From Dugong dugon (lineage: Eukaryota > Chordata > Mammalia > Sirenia > Dugongidae), in the NCBI GenBank assembly GCA_030035585.1, contig CM057476.1, forward strand, positions 20,444,501-20,508,500: DNA of 64,000 bases, in the 5' to 3' direction. A model generated the notes under the pieces. It did not search any database. It worked only from the letters and a program-made list of their open reading frames with translations, and was not told the DNA's origin. The translations under genes were made by a program, and so were the position numbers. Positions within the stretch are counted from its first letter, which is position 1; every line of letters begins with the position of its first letter. This document shows positions 34,150 to 44,751 of this stretch, piece by piece.

Positions 34150-35185
34150 GATAAAAATTAAAACTTTTTTGTTCTGGCGAAATGGGGGCATGACCAGTTG
34201 CATCCTCACATCCCCCGACAACCATGTCAGAAGAAAACAAGTAAAAATCAATGCAGCTGATGATCTCAGAACTCTGGGCAGCAATTGAAGTGTTAGAGAA
34301 CCAAAATGAATGCTAAATCAAGAAAAGGAAAGAATACAGGCAGTGAGAAAGCAACTCACCAGTCCAGCTCATCATGGCCATTTTGGGAAGCCAGCAGCTG
34401 TGATTCCTGATCAGGGAACCCAGGGCAGGAGCAATGCAAAGGACACAGACCAGGATGGAGAGATTGAGAAACAGCCCTAGAACAGAGCAGCAAGTTGGGC
34501 AAGGCATGTACAAGGGCCCAGCTGTCCTGGGAGAGAGCTGCACAAGGGCAATGCATAGATTTGAGTCCCAGTTACTCCAGAACAGTGCTGCCTGGGTAGA
34601 ATGGTGTGGACTGAACTGTAGGAATACCCAGGTGGTGAACAGGAAGGCTAGAGTTAGCACATCTGGGAAGGGCACAGGGAAAGTGCACCAGTGAAAGTTT
34701 GTGCTCCCGTGACTTAAGAAAGTACAGCAGTGGAAAAACACTCTGGGACCCACAAACACACATTGGCTGTAGAGCCTGTCCATCAGCCAAGGTGGGAAAT
34801 GCCCATCGGCCAAGCACCCACTGAGAGCAAGCTAGCTGCAGCAGGACCCCTGCAGGATTGCTCAGGCTATTTTCAGAAACCAGAGACAAAAGGCCGAGCC
34901 TAGTTCTTTGTCCCAGTGTTGACCCCCTTGACCTTTGGCTATGGTTACATATACCATAGTTACTTTCCCAAAGTGTCATGTTTCAACTCTGTCAGATTCT
35001 GCTCAACATCACCAAATCTGTGAGACAGTCACTTCGTCCACAGTTTCTAAATAGCCAGAAGGCCATTAGAAAAAGGGTACCAATCGCTGATACTGATTCC
35101 TCCATGAATATTACATCCTTCCAATCAGAGTCTAAACACATCAGGTGCTCCCAGAGCATTAACACGTGGAAAGTAGTTTTTGTTA
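34150..35185. repeat. Unclassified repeat-like region, part 1
   Basis: GC-richer than its surroundings. GGCTATTTTCAGAAACCAG and AGTTCTTTGTCCCA (34866-34914) recur at 36062-36098. Open frames here (for example 34313-34813 minus) have no recognisable domain. Could be part of an older retroviral LTR or L1 5' region; I cannot place it. Confidence 0.35.
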
Positions 35186-35538
35186 CACCTCCTCCTCACT
35201 TGTTGACTATCTCGTTATCTGACATTTCACATTACAGCAATAGTAAAAATCTACTATCCAACTATTTTGGGCATTAATGACATACGTCTGGCAGTAAAGA
35301 ATGCTGAGGTGAGAGGCAAGAGTAATGCTGGCTGCGATGGTTATGTGTCAACTTGGCTGGGTGACAATTCTCAGTGGTTTGGCAGTTACGTAGTGATGTA
35401 TTTTGGTGGTTATGTAATGATGTAGTCATCCTCCATTTTGAGATCTGATGTGGTCATCCTCCATTTTTGCATAATGCCTATTTCGCATAATGACCTGGTC
35501 TTTGGAACCAAACCATGTCGATAAATAAGAAGAGGGTG
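35186..35538 (+). mobile_element. TA-flanked inverted-repeat element with embedded LTR segment, copy C
   Basis: 353 bases, TA-flanked, left end CACCTCCTCCTCAC and right end AGAAGAGGGTG (degraded). Interior GGTTATGTGTCAACTTGGCT and TTCTCAGTGGTTTGGCAGTT as in the ERV-L LTRs. Confidence 0.78.
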
Positions 35539-36520
35539 TACTTACAACAAGAAGCAGACAGCACACCAGAACAAATGCAAATCCATTTTCCAAGTGTTCC
35601 CCAGGATCAAGAAGGCTGTCTGAGCAAAGATGGCAACTCTTCTACACACACCCCACTTTGTGCCATAGGCGAGAACCTTAAAAAGGGGACCTACATTCTT
35701 CCAGTCTCCCTTGACCAGGCAGGCCCAGTTAGATGGGCTGAAAAATTATGCTACATGTGCTTCCACCTAGCACCATAGCTGAGGGACCACGAGGTCCCTT
35801 GATTAACAATTTTTATACCCTAAAGCCTACATGACATACCACACTCTGGCCTGACCACCCTGGTTGGGGGAGGGGGATGGCGGACACCTTGGCACCAACC
35901 CAGAAAAGTATCTTTTTAACCCTGCTGAGGCCTCATCATACCGCCCTCCCTTGCTGTGGCCTGTTGCCAAAATGATGAGTTGGAGGACTCTCAACTCATT
36001 TATACATGTTTAAGTGTTGCCTGGCTGTTTTGGAAAAACAAAAAAATACCTTAATTGCTAAGGCTATTTTCAGAAAGGCCAGATAGAGTTCTTTGTCCCA
36101 CAGTCAGACAAGGAGTTTTCAGATATTGCAGTCCGAATTAAGTTTGAATTTCCACGGAAACAGAGATCCTCAATCGGCTTCTCAGGTCAGGCTTGCAGTT
36201 AACCGCTTTATAGACACTCTGCTTTACTTTGAGCCTAACAGTTTTACTTCATGTAAAGTTTCCCTACATTCCACCTTTCTTCAAAATCCCGTAATTATCC
36301 TATCTCTCTATCTCTTCCTCTGTTTGGTGAGAAGCTGCACTTCCGCTTGCATGTCTCCCTTGCTGCAACAGCCGAATCAATCTAGCTTTGTATGTCCACA
36401 GGTGTGCTCTTGATGGGCTCCAGTTGACGGGTTTCAAGAGGGATAAGAAAGGGGCTAGAAGTGAAGATAGAGACTGTTGATGTTGGGTCACTGAGCACAC
36501 AATGGTGTCCTTAAAAATAC
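35539..36520. repeat. Unclassified LTR-like region, part 2
   Basis: Repeats words of part 1 at 36062-36098. The stretch CTTGCTGCAACAGCCGAATC near 36358 is reminiscent of a retroviral R/U5 junction. No pol homology seen. Tentative. Confidence 0.3.
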
Positions 36521-37627
36521 TACATCAGGTGAGTTAATACCGGGGAGAAGAGAATGGGGACAAAGAGGAAAGAAGAATAGAGGATGAAGGGGCCAGAAGA
36601 AAGGCTGAGAAGGGGACAGAGGGTGATGGTCTTTTAAGGAAAAGATGGTGCAATCCCCGACTAAGAGGCTGTCTGATGGTGTCCTGTAGACCTTTCAACT
36701 AGTTGTGAGAAGTGGAAGAGATCTAACGCCCTTGCAGATGGAGTTAATTATGCATCTTGTGGATTTCCAACCCCCAGGTTTCTGTGGAGAAAGTAATCTG
36801 AACTGGGTATTATGTAGCAAGAGGAAAAAAAATTGCAAGATGAACATATAGAGTCTGTGGGTGAGGAAAAGCAGGGTGGCCTTAACGACAACATTTTTCA
36901 ATAATGAACCAGTAGGAAAGCATCTGTTGCTCCCAGGACTCAGGCACCATGACTCCTGGACTACAGCCTATCAGGAAATAGAAGCAAAGCGCCAGAACTC
37001 TAATTTGTATTTTGCTCATCTGAATTTGATCTTTGAGTATGATGAAGGGGTACAGGTTCATTGAAGGACCATCTTCCCTCATGCTAGGGGTGAAGTGGAA
37101 CCGGAAAGCATCATTATCCACATGCTGGGAGTCTTAGAAGAGCCCTCATGGAAGTGTAGAAGCTGCTTTGACAGAGAAGACAGATTCCTATCACTATTTG
37201 GTCAGGAGATGATACCCATCTAGACCAAAACTAGGAGGAAGGCTCTAGAGACAGATCTACCTTGAGCAAAGCAGTTAATCTCATGGAGCCTTCATTTTTC
37301 ATCTGAAAACAAGACAGGAATGTTTGACACACAGATTTAAATGTTACAACTCAACGGCAATGGATTTGGTTTGTTTTTGTTATTATATGCTGGCACATAA
37401 TAGTACTTAATAGATGTTGGTCTCCTCACTTATCCAAACCCCACCCCCATTCCAGGATATTTGGAATTGAAGAGACCCATTGTATCACTGTCAGAAGGCT
37501 GCCCTGGGAAATTCTGCAGTAGGGAAGGGGACTATCAAACCCTAGACATACCTTGGATAAGTCCTTGAATTTCTTTGAACCTCAGTGTTCTCTAAGTATA
37601 ATGTAGAATTCATGGGGCTGTTGTAAA
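36521..37627. other. Intergenic, no gene seen
   Basis: No exon-like or known repeat content recognised. Small open frames on both strands look random. Confidence 0.5.
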
Positions 37628-38030
37628 GATTGTTGTTTTTGTCAGCTGCTGTTGACTTAGCTCCAACTCATAGCGACTTTATGTATAACAGAACGAAATG
37701 TTGCCTGGTTCTGCACCATCTTCATGATTATTGATATGTTTTAGCTCATCGTTGCAGCTATTGTGTAATGCATTCCAACCTAGAGGGCTCATTTTCCAGC
37801 ACTATATTTGGCAACATTCTGCTATGATCCATAGGGTTTTCATTGGTTAATTTGAGGAAGTAGATTGCTGGTCCTTTCTTCCTAGTCTGTCTTAGAATGG
37901 AAGCTCCACTGAAGCCTATTCACCATGGGTGACCCTGCTGGTATTTGAAATATAAGTGGCATAGCTTCCAGCATCATAGCAACACACAAGCTACCACAGT
38001 ATGACAAACTGACAGACAGGTGGTGATTGT
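37628..38030 (-). mobile_element. Internally deleted RTE derivative, antisense
   Basis: Read on the minus strand it starts CACCACCTGTCTGTCAGTTT, continues with the RTE 5' words GGAAGCTATGCCACTTATAT and TAGGAAGAAAGGACCAGCAA, then jumps to the RTE 3' end (GCTATGAGTTGGAGCTAAGT). The coding middle is absent. Same design as 53380-53835. Confidence 0.82.
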
Positions 38031-38242
38031 AAAGACTAGGTGAGGTCATTTGATATTGTATTTAGTGTGCCTGTCCCACAGAATATGCCAGGTAAATGTT
38101 AGTACTTTCTCCCCTCATCCCCTGCTCTCAACAAATTCCACTCATTTAGAGTCCTGCCCTGTGAGACTGACTTTGAAAATTAAATAGATGGCCCAAAAGG
38201 TCAATGGGGTGGGATTTTTCTGTGCCTTGATGTCTTGGTCAC

Positions 38243-39721
38243 TGTTTTAGTCATCTAGTGCTGCTATAACAGAAATACCACAAGTGGATGGCTTTAACAA
38301 AGAGAAATTTATTCTCTCACAGTTTAGAGGCTAGAAGTCCAAATTCAGGGTGCCAGCAATAGGGGAAGGCTTTCTCTCTGTGTTGGCTCTAGGGGAAGGT
38401 CCCTGTCATCAATCTTCCCCTGGTCTAGGAGCTTCTCAGCACAGGGACCCTGGGTCCAAAGGACGAGCTCTGCTCCCGGCTTTTCTTTCTTAATGGTAGG
38501 AAGTCCCTCTCCTCTGTTTGCTTCTCTCTTTTATATCTCAAAAGAGACTGTGATCATTAAGGTTGTGTATCAACTTGGCTAGGCCATGATTCTCAGTGGT
38601 TTGGCAGTTATGATGTATTTGGCAGTTGTATAATGATGTGATCATTTCCATGATAAGATTTGATATATTGTGATCACCTCCATGAAGAGATCTGCTATAA
38701 GTAGCCAATCAGTTGAACGGGAGTTCCCTTGGGGGTGTGAACTGCACCGAATATAAGTGGACTTTCTGGCAAGGCTCATGGGCTTTTGCTTGCTCTGAGT
38801 CCTGCAGCTGGCTCATGTTCTTCTGACTTCTGGTTCTTGGTACCCGAGCTAGCAATTTACCTGCCTTCTTGCCTGCCAATCTTGGGATCCGTCAGTCTTC
38901 GTAGCCTGTGAGCAAGAGCTCTGCTGTCTAACCTGCCAATCTTGGGTTCACCAGCTGCTGTGGCTATGTGAATCAGGAGAAGCCTCCAGCCTGACCCACG
39001 GACTGGGAATGTTCCAGCCTCTACAACTGTGTGAGCCATTTCCTTAACATACATACATAAATAAATAAACAAATAAAAAATAATAAACAAACAAATAAAC
39101 AAATAAATAAACAAATATGCTTTATTGGTTTTACTTGTCTTGAGAACCCAACCTAAAACAGAGATTGACTCAAGATACAACTTAATCCTGTAGATTGTAT
39201 CCTGCCTTATTAACATAACTGCTGCCATAAAAGAAATACCACAAGTGGATTGCTTTAACAAAGAGAAATTTATTCTTTCACAGTTTAGGAGGCTAGAAAT
39301 CCAAATTCAGGGTGCCGGCTCTAGGCGAAGGCTTTCTCTCTGTGTTGGCTCTGGGGGAAGGTCCTTGTCACCCATCTTCCCCTGGTCTAGGAGCTTCTCA
39401 GGGCAGAGACCCTGGGTCCAAAGGACGCGCTCTGCTCCTGGCTCTTCTTTCTTGGTTGTAGGAGGTCCCTCTCCTCTCTGCTCACTTCTCTCTTTTATAT
39501 CTCAAAAGAGATTGACTAAAGATGCAACTTAATCCTGTAGATTGTGTCGTGTCTCATTAACATAACTGACTCTAATCCTGCCTCATTAACATCATAGAGG
39601 TTAGGATTTACAACACATAATTGCATCAGATCACAAAATGGAGGAAAATCACCCAATACTGGGATTCATGGCCTAGGCAAGTTGACACATATTTTTGGAA
39701 GACACAATCCAATCCATAACA
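38243..39721 (-). repeat. Two MaLR-like LTR copies joined head to tail, with a nested LTR
   Basis: The first copy starts TGTTTTAGTCATCTAGTGCT and is interrupted at 38549-39160 by an ERV-L LTR. It resumes for about 65 bases, then at about 39226 runs into a second copy beginning inside the family sequence (AAAAGAAATACCACAAGTGG), which continues to the terminal AATCCAATCCATAACA. The join lies at a CTGCTGCCATAA-like word shared by both parts, suggesting recombination between related LTRs. Confidence 0.72.
38549..39160 (+). repeat. Solo ERV-L-type LTR nested in the MaLR-like LTR
   Basis: TGTGATCATTAAGGTTGTG ... CAACCTAAAACA. Flanked by GAGAC (38544-38548) and GAGAT (39161-39165), a duplication with one transition. 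An AAAT/AAAC microsatellite (39050-39118) lies near the 3' end. Confidence 0.88.
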
Positions 39722-40098
39722 TTTACCTAGGGCTGCTGTAACACAAATATCACACTTGGGTGGTTGTAAAGAACAGAAATTTATTTTCTGTCAGTTCAGA
39801 AGGCTAGAACTCTAAATTCAGGGTGTGGCTCTAGGGCAAGATCCTTCTTTGCCTATTTCAGATTCTAGTAGCCAGTGATCCTTGGAGTTCCTGGGCTTGT
39901 AGTTGCATCTGCTGTGTGTGTCTGTCTCATATAGCTGTGTGTGTGTGTGTGTCTGTGATTATTTTGGTCTTTTTATAAAATCAGCATTACATAAGAAAAA
40001 CCCTATTTCCAAACCCTATTTCCAAACAGGATCACATCACAGTACGAGGGTCAGGAATTCAACACATATTTTACGGGGACACAATTCAATCCATTACA
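39722..40098 (-). repeat. Further MaLR-like LTR, degraded
   Basis: CCTAGGGCTGCTGTAACACA, ACAGAAATTTATTTTCTGTC and terminal CACAATTCAATCCATTACA. Abuts the preceding copy. Contains a GT run at 39939-39956. Confidence 0.7.
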
Positions 40099-40267
40099 TT
40101 TGACATTGTAAAATGCTTCAGCTATACCTATACACTATTGGTTTCAGAAAAGACTTTTGGTCCTGAGACATGACTAAAATTCTCAACAGAGGGCATGGGA
40201 AACAGGTTTCTTCAATTCTGCCTGCTTTGGTGAGAAAATAAGGCCCCTTTGGAAGTTAACTCTAAGC

Positions 40268-40458
40268 CAGCGGTTTTCAAGGTGGATTCCCTGGACCAGC
40301 AGTGTCAAAATCATCTGGAAACTTGTTAAAACGCAAATTCTGGGGTCCCACTCCAGATCTATTGAATCAGAAACTATGGGGGTGGATCCCAGAAACCTGT
40401 GATTTAACAAGCCCTCCAGGGTATTATGATGCAGGCTATAGTTTGAGATCCAAGTCAT
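40268..40458 (+). repeat. MER5A-type hAT element
   Basis: CCAGCGGTTTTCAAGGTGGA, ATCATCTGGAAACTTGTTAA, CCACTCCAGATCTATTGAAT and ATGATGCAGGCTATAGTTTG follow MER5A from end to end. 40459-41239 holds nothing I recognise. Confidence 0.82.
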
Positions 40459-41239
40459 TGACTGATTCTGAAATGCAGATGTTTGTGCTGCCAGAATTAC
40501 ATGTAAAGAAGGTCCCTTTATCAGATAGGCATTTGCTATCAGTTTTGCAAGCATGGAATTAATTGTATTGTATCACCTGTTCTTTGAACTACTCTTAGGA
40601 CTGAGAAAGATAACTGGTCTAAGGGTGCAACTTGGGGCTCTGGAACTGAACAACACTAACTTGAATCCTTTGGAGCCAATCAAACAACACTGGCACCATT
40701 AACCTCCCAATCCTGTCTCCACCAATCCACAAAGCCAGTGAGCTTCTGGAACAGCACCTCATTCAAACAATTTCATCCATCCAAATACAATTTGGAAATT
40801 AGAGTGGTTTTCTTGGGGGAGCAATGTTAAGAAACTTCCTTCCCCACATCAAGCACACATATGTTTTTCTCCCAAGGTTTGTTTTGGTGAAGCAGGACAA
40901 GAGAACCAGAGTGCCTCTTTTAGGAGATGGTGAATTCAGCACTGGGAAAGAGGGGTTCTGGTGAGTTCCAAAGGTAAAAAAAATTTTAAGTGAACACCAT
41001 TGCCTGACTTAGCTATACAGATGTAAGCAATGGTCCCAGGTAGCTTAAAGGCCCCAAGACCAACTTCACTCTGCAGGGAGAAAGGCCGTCTTTTCATTTT
41101 GAAGGACTTCTTCATGGCTGAATTTTTTTTTTTTTTTTAATCTTTTGATGATGCCATGTTTCTTCACCAGTAGAATGGATGCCGAATCACTATTGGTAGT
41201 TTTTTTATTATTTGAAAAAATGGGGTGCAATTGCAAGCA

Positions 41240-41512
41240 GGCCGTATTTCTACCATGTTCCATGAAGTACATCACACATGCAGTACATACCGGTACCATG
41301 GTCCGGGAAGTGCATCACACTTCCTGGTTACGCTTGAGCCATAAACTATCCTACTCAATTTTCCAAAAATATACACAAAATACTAAATAAACATTGCACT
41401 TTCTGCACATAATTATCATTTTGATTAAGAGTGGGCCATATCAGTACCATGTTCCATGAAGTACATCACACATGTACATATCAGTACCATGGCCCAGGAA
41501 GTACATCACAAA
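41240..41512 (+). repeat. Duplicated compound repeat, two blocks of two about 35-base units
   Basis: Block 1 (41251-41320) and block 2 (41445-41511) each contain TACCATGTTCCATGAAGTAC followed by a variant TACCATGGTCCGGGAAGTGC or TACCATGGCCCAGGAAGTAC, each unit ending ATCACA. About 125 bases of different sequence lie between the blocks. Family unknown. Confidence 0.75.
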
Positions 41513-41971
41513 CTGTTTTCACCAAAAAAAAATACCTTATTTACTTGAATATCTCTGAATGCTGGTAACCATACCTTCCCAACAACAAAAAGGAAATAGA
41601 AAACATGCTTGCAAGATTTATCTCACTGTACAGACTCAAAAAGACACAAAACTTTCACACAATCACTCCTCTGGAAGTATGTCCTCACACAAATGGCTCT
41701 CAACACTCAAATGTGGTGCAGACCAACTTCCTTGTGTTTTAGGTGGTTGCACCAGTATCTGCCACGATGCCAGAATGTACTAAAGTGACTCAAATGTCTG
41801 CCAATACACCTCCAGGGGCAGAAATTGTGAGTGGTAGGTTTATCTACCAGTAACTATTAAACAGATAAAATAGTCATCCATATTTAAAGAAGCCTTTTTT
41901 TTTCCTGATAGGGCATGACTTTTCAATTCTGTAAACTGAGCATTAATGACAAATCACTTTGCCCCATGTAG

Positions 41972-42178
41972 GAGTCCCTGGGTGGTGCAAACAGTTAACA
42001 CGCTCAGCTGCCAACTGATAGGTTGATGGTTCAAGTCCACTCAGAAGCTCCTTGGAAGAAAGGCCTGGAAATCTACTTTCAAAAAAATCAGTCATTGAAA
42101 ACCCTCTGGAGCACTGTTCTACTCTGACACACATGGGACTTCCATGAGTCGGAATAAACTCAATTGGTGGTTGCCCCG
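41972..42178 (+). repeat. AfroSINE, second type
   Basis: GGAGTCCCTGGGTGGTGCAA, GAAAGGCCTGGAAATCTACT, AAAATCAGTCATTGAAAACC, tail CATGAGTCGGAATAAACTCA. Confidence 0.9.
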
Positions 42179-42309
42179 TGTACAATGCATACTTCGAGGG
42201 AAAAAACAGCTCTTTCTTGCATCCTTAAAGTTATTCTAGTAGAATTTATCTCTTACTGGTCTCTGGTTACCCAAGCGCTGTTCTAATAGGACATTATTGC
42301 ATGGTAGGT

Positions 42310-42500
42310 ATGGTTGTTAGTTGTATTCAAGTTGATTCCAATTCACAGTGACCCCAGGTGTGCAGAGTAGAACTGTGCCATAGGGTTTGCGAGACTGCGA
42401 CCTTTTGGAAGCAGATTGCAGGCGTGTCCAGTGAGGCACTTCTGAGTGGGTCCAAATCACCAACCTTTTGACTAGTGGTCAAGTGCAGTTAGTAACTCGC
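42310..42500 (-). repeat. AfroSINE, antisense
   Basis: GTTGATTCCAATTCACAGTG, GTAGAACTGTGCCATAGGGT, GGTCCAAATCACCAACCTTT. Reverse orientation, degraded tRNA-like head. Confidence 0.82.
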
Positions 42501-42717
42501 TTCGTGTTTTCTAGAGGTTTCGCAGTTAAAATAATCTAAAAACTTTGCTACATTTTTAAAAAATGGTCAAGTCACTAGATTCTCTTCCCAACTGTCCTGA
42601 CTTCCTGCTTCCTAATCCAGACCTTGTGCCATGACAAAGTTCACCACAGACACGTGCGCAGCATTTGTCTAGATTCTTTGGAGAACAGAAAACCAGGATG
42701 TTAGGATTTTTAATGTT

Positions 42718-44533
42718 TTTATTTTTATCAAAGTAATACATTTCAATTTATGAGATGACAATGCAGCTTACTATAACACCTGAATGGCATCTTTCACGTA
42801 CGGATCTCCCATTCCCTTTTCAAAGTGACCTTGTCACACCCACAGGAGGTAGGTAGACAACAAGGTCCCATTTTTCAAAGAGAAAAATACACAGTTGAGA
42901 CAAAATAATTTACCACAATATACACAGTGAATCATGAGTAAAGCCAGAACCAGAATCCAGGACAATCTAGACACTTTACGCCACCCACCCCATCCACCAG
43001 CTCTCTAAACTTTCCCTTTATCGTCTCAAAGCACAAAACATACCACAAACTCCACACAAGACTGAGTACTCTGGGCAACGCTAGCCAAGTGAAATTCTTC
43101 ACTTTTCCTTTTGCTCTGCCTAGCTTAAGGGATCATCTACAGGGGAATGAGAAGATATGTTAAACAGCGCTCTCTGAGTTTGCTTCCTTCCACAAGAACA
43201 AGCCATCCCTTTCCATGTTGAACCACTTCTACACCCAGGAACCACACTCAGCTCTGCAGAATTTCAGATCCCAATTCTTTGCAAAGTTAGCCTGAAATTG
43301 GTACCAACATTGTGATTTTTTCTTAACTTCAGTGGCATTACATTACAATAATAATTGAGATTCCACAGTGGATTAAAAGACTTTACCTCTAGGAAATATG
43401 TTAAATAAGAAATACACTCCTCTCACCTCGGAGTGTTGGGCACTACTGCCTGGAACAGTGATCGCCTATTCTAACTTCAATCAAATTGATGATTACCAAT
43501 CAAAACACATGAAGTCACAAGGAGGCAAATTATTTCAGTGTTTCAATAGATCACGGCTTCTTTGAGACAAAAGATGCCTCTGGGAGACACATTTGCTCCC
43601 ACTATTACATGACCCGGGGTCAGTTTCACAGGTCATAGGGGAATGACAGCACCATGAGGAAGAGTGGTCTCAGGCAAAAGCTTTTCAATTCATTATAGTC
43701 GCCAGAGCACAAAGTTTGTGTAGTCACAGGAAAATATTAACCAAGGGCCAGGCTTACATAAAAATAAAGCATGTATTTATAAATAAATATCCATGTCACT
43801 CAGTCAGTCAACAAACATTGCTGAGTGGCTAAGACATTGCAGGTACAATGAATGCCAAAATGAGTGAAATGCCAAACATGGGGGACTCACGATGGACACT
43901 TTTAAGAAGACCAGAAGATCCCCAGGTTTAAGATTATCCCTTCCCCACTGGTCTAAGGCTGCTGCCTGGTTCCTCCCTTCAGGGGAAGTGTAGCCACCTC
44001 CAGGCCTCTACTTCAAAGAGCAAACACCCCAGCACAAGGGCTTCATCAAGCTCCCATCCTCAGCTTCAATGTGTCCATCAGTTTATCAGACTGATTTTTC
44101 TTGTGCCAGGAAAAAGTTGACAGAGATATGATGGGGAAAAATATTTGCTTTTAAAAAATGAGGGGGAGGTGATCTCTTAAAATAATACTCAAGGGTTACA
44201 AACAGTGTTGACGTACTGAATCTACCTGAGACAAACATGCATCAGACATCACAGGACTTCTGTTTCTTAGTTTGCCTTTTTCTGGATAAAACTGAGTGGA
44301 TTTTCCTCTTGAAACCCTAGCATGTACACCTGACTGTATCATATTGGCTTCAGATACATAATTTAACAGTAAACTATTTTCATCTGGCTAGCCTGTAATT
44401 ACACATGTACACATTTATCCAGCTGAGCAAAATTACAACTGGCTGACTTCCCTTCCACCACAGAATGGGACTAAAGAGAGTCAGAGCAAAGAATCTGGCC
44501 TTCGTGAGCACAGCCTTCAGCAGAAAGCAAGAC
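42718..44533 (-). other. Probable SLC5A1 3' UTR
   Basis: About 1.8 kb after the SLC5A1 stop without recognised repeats, ending on the minus strand at a candidate AATAAA (42718-42723 as TTTATT). The human gene also has a long 3' UTR. The exact end is not visible; an alternative signal lies near 41205. Confidence 0.45.
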
Positions 44534-44751
44534 TTAGGCAAAATATGCATAGCAGAAAACAGCTACAGTCAGCAGGATGACGCCGTTGATGTTTACTACC
44601 ATCCGCCACAAAGGCTTCTCAGAGGTGTCTGTCAGCTTCTGCTTCATTGCTGCCTCCTCTTCCTCGGTCATCTTGGGGCCCTTCTGCTGGTCCAGCCCAC
44701 AGAACAGGTCAAAGCCTCGCTTGAAGCAACCTTTATTCTCCTCAGAAACTT
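44534..44751 (-). CDS. SLC5A1: SLC5A1 exon 15 coding part
   Basis: Encodes [60 protein letters not shown] and [12 protein letters not shown], then TAA. It is the cytoplasmic segment and the last transmembrane helix. The acceptor is CTCTGACACAG. Confidence 0.95.

Noticed and set aside
34313-34813. 166-residue minus-strand open frame
   Set aside because: No recognisable domain, no start context, and it lies in a repeat-like region. Likely random.
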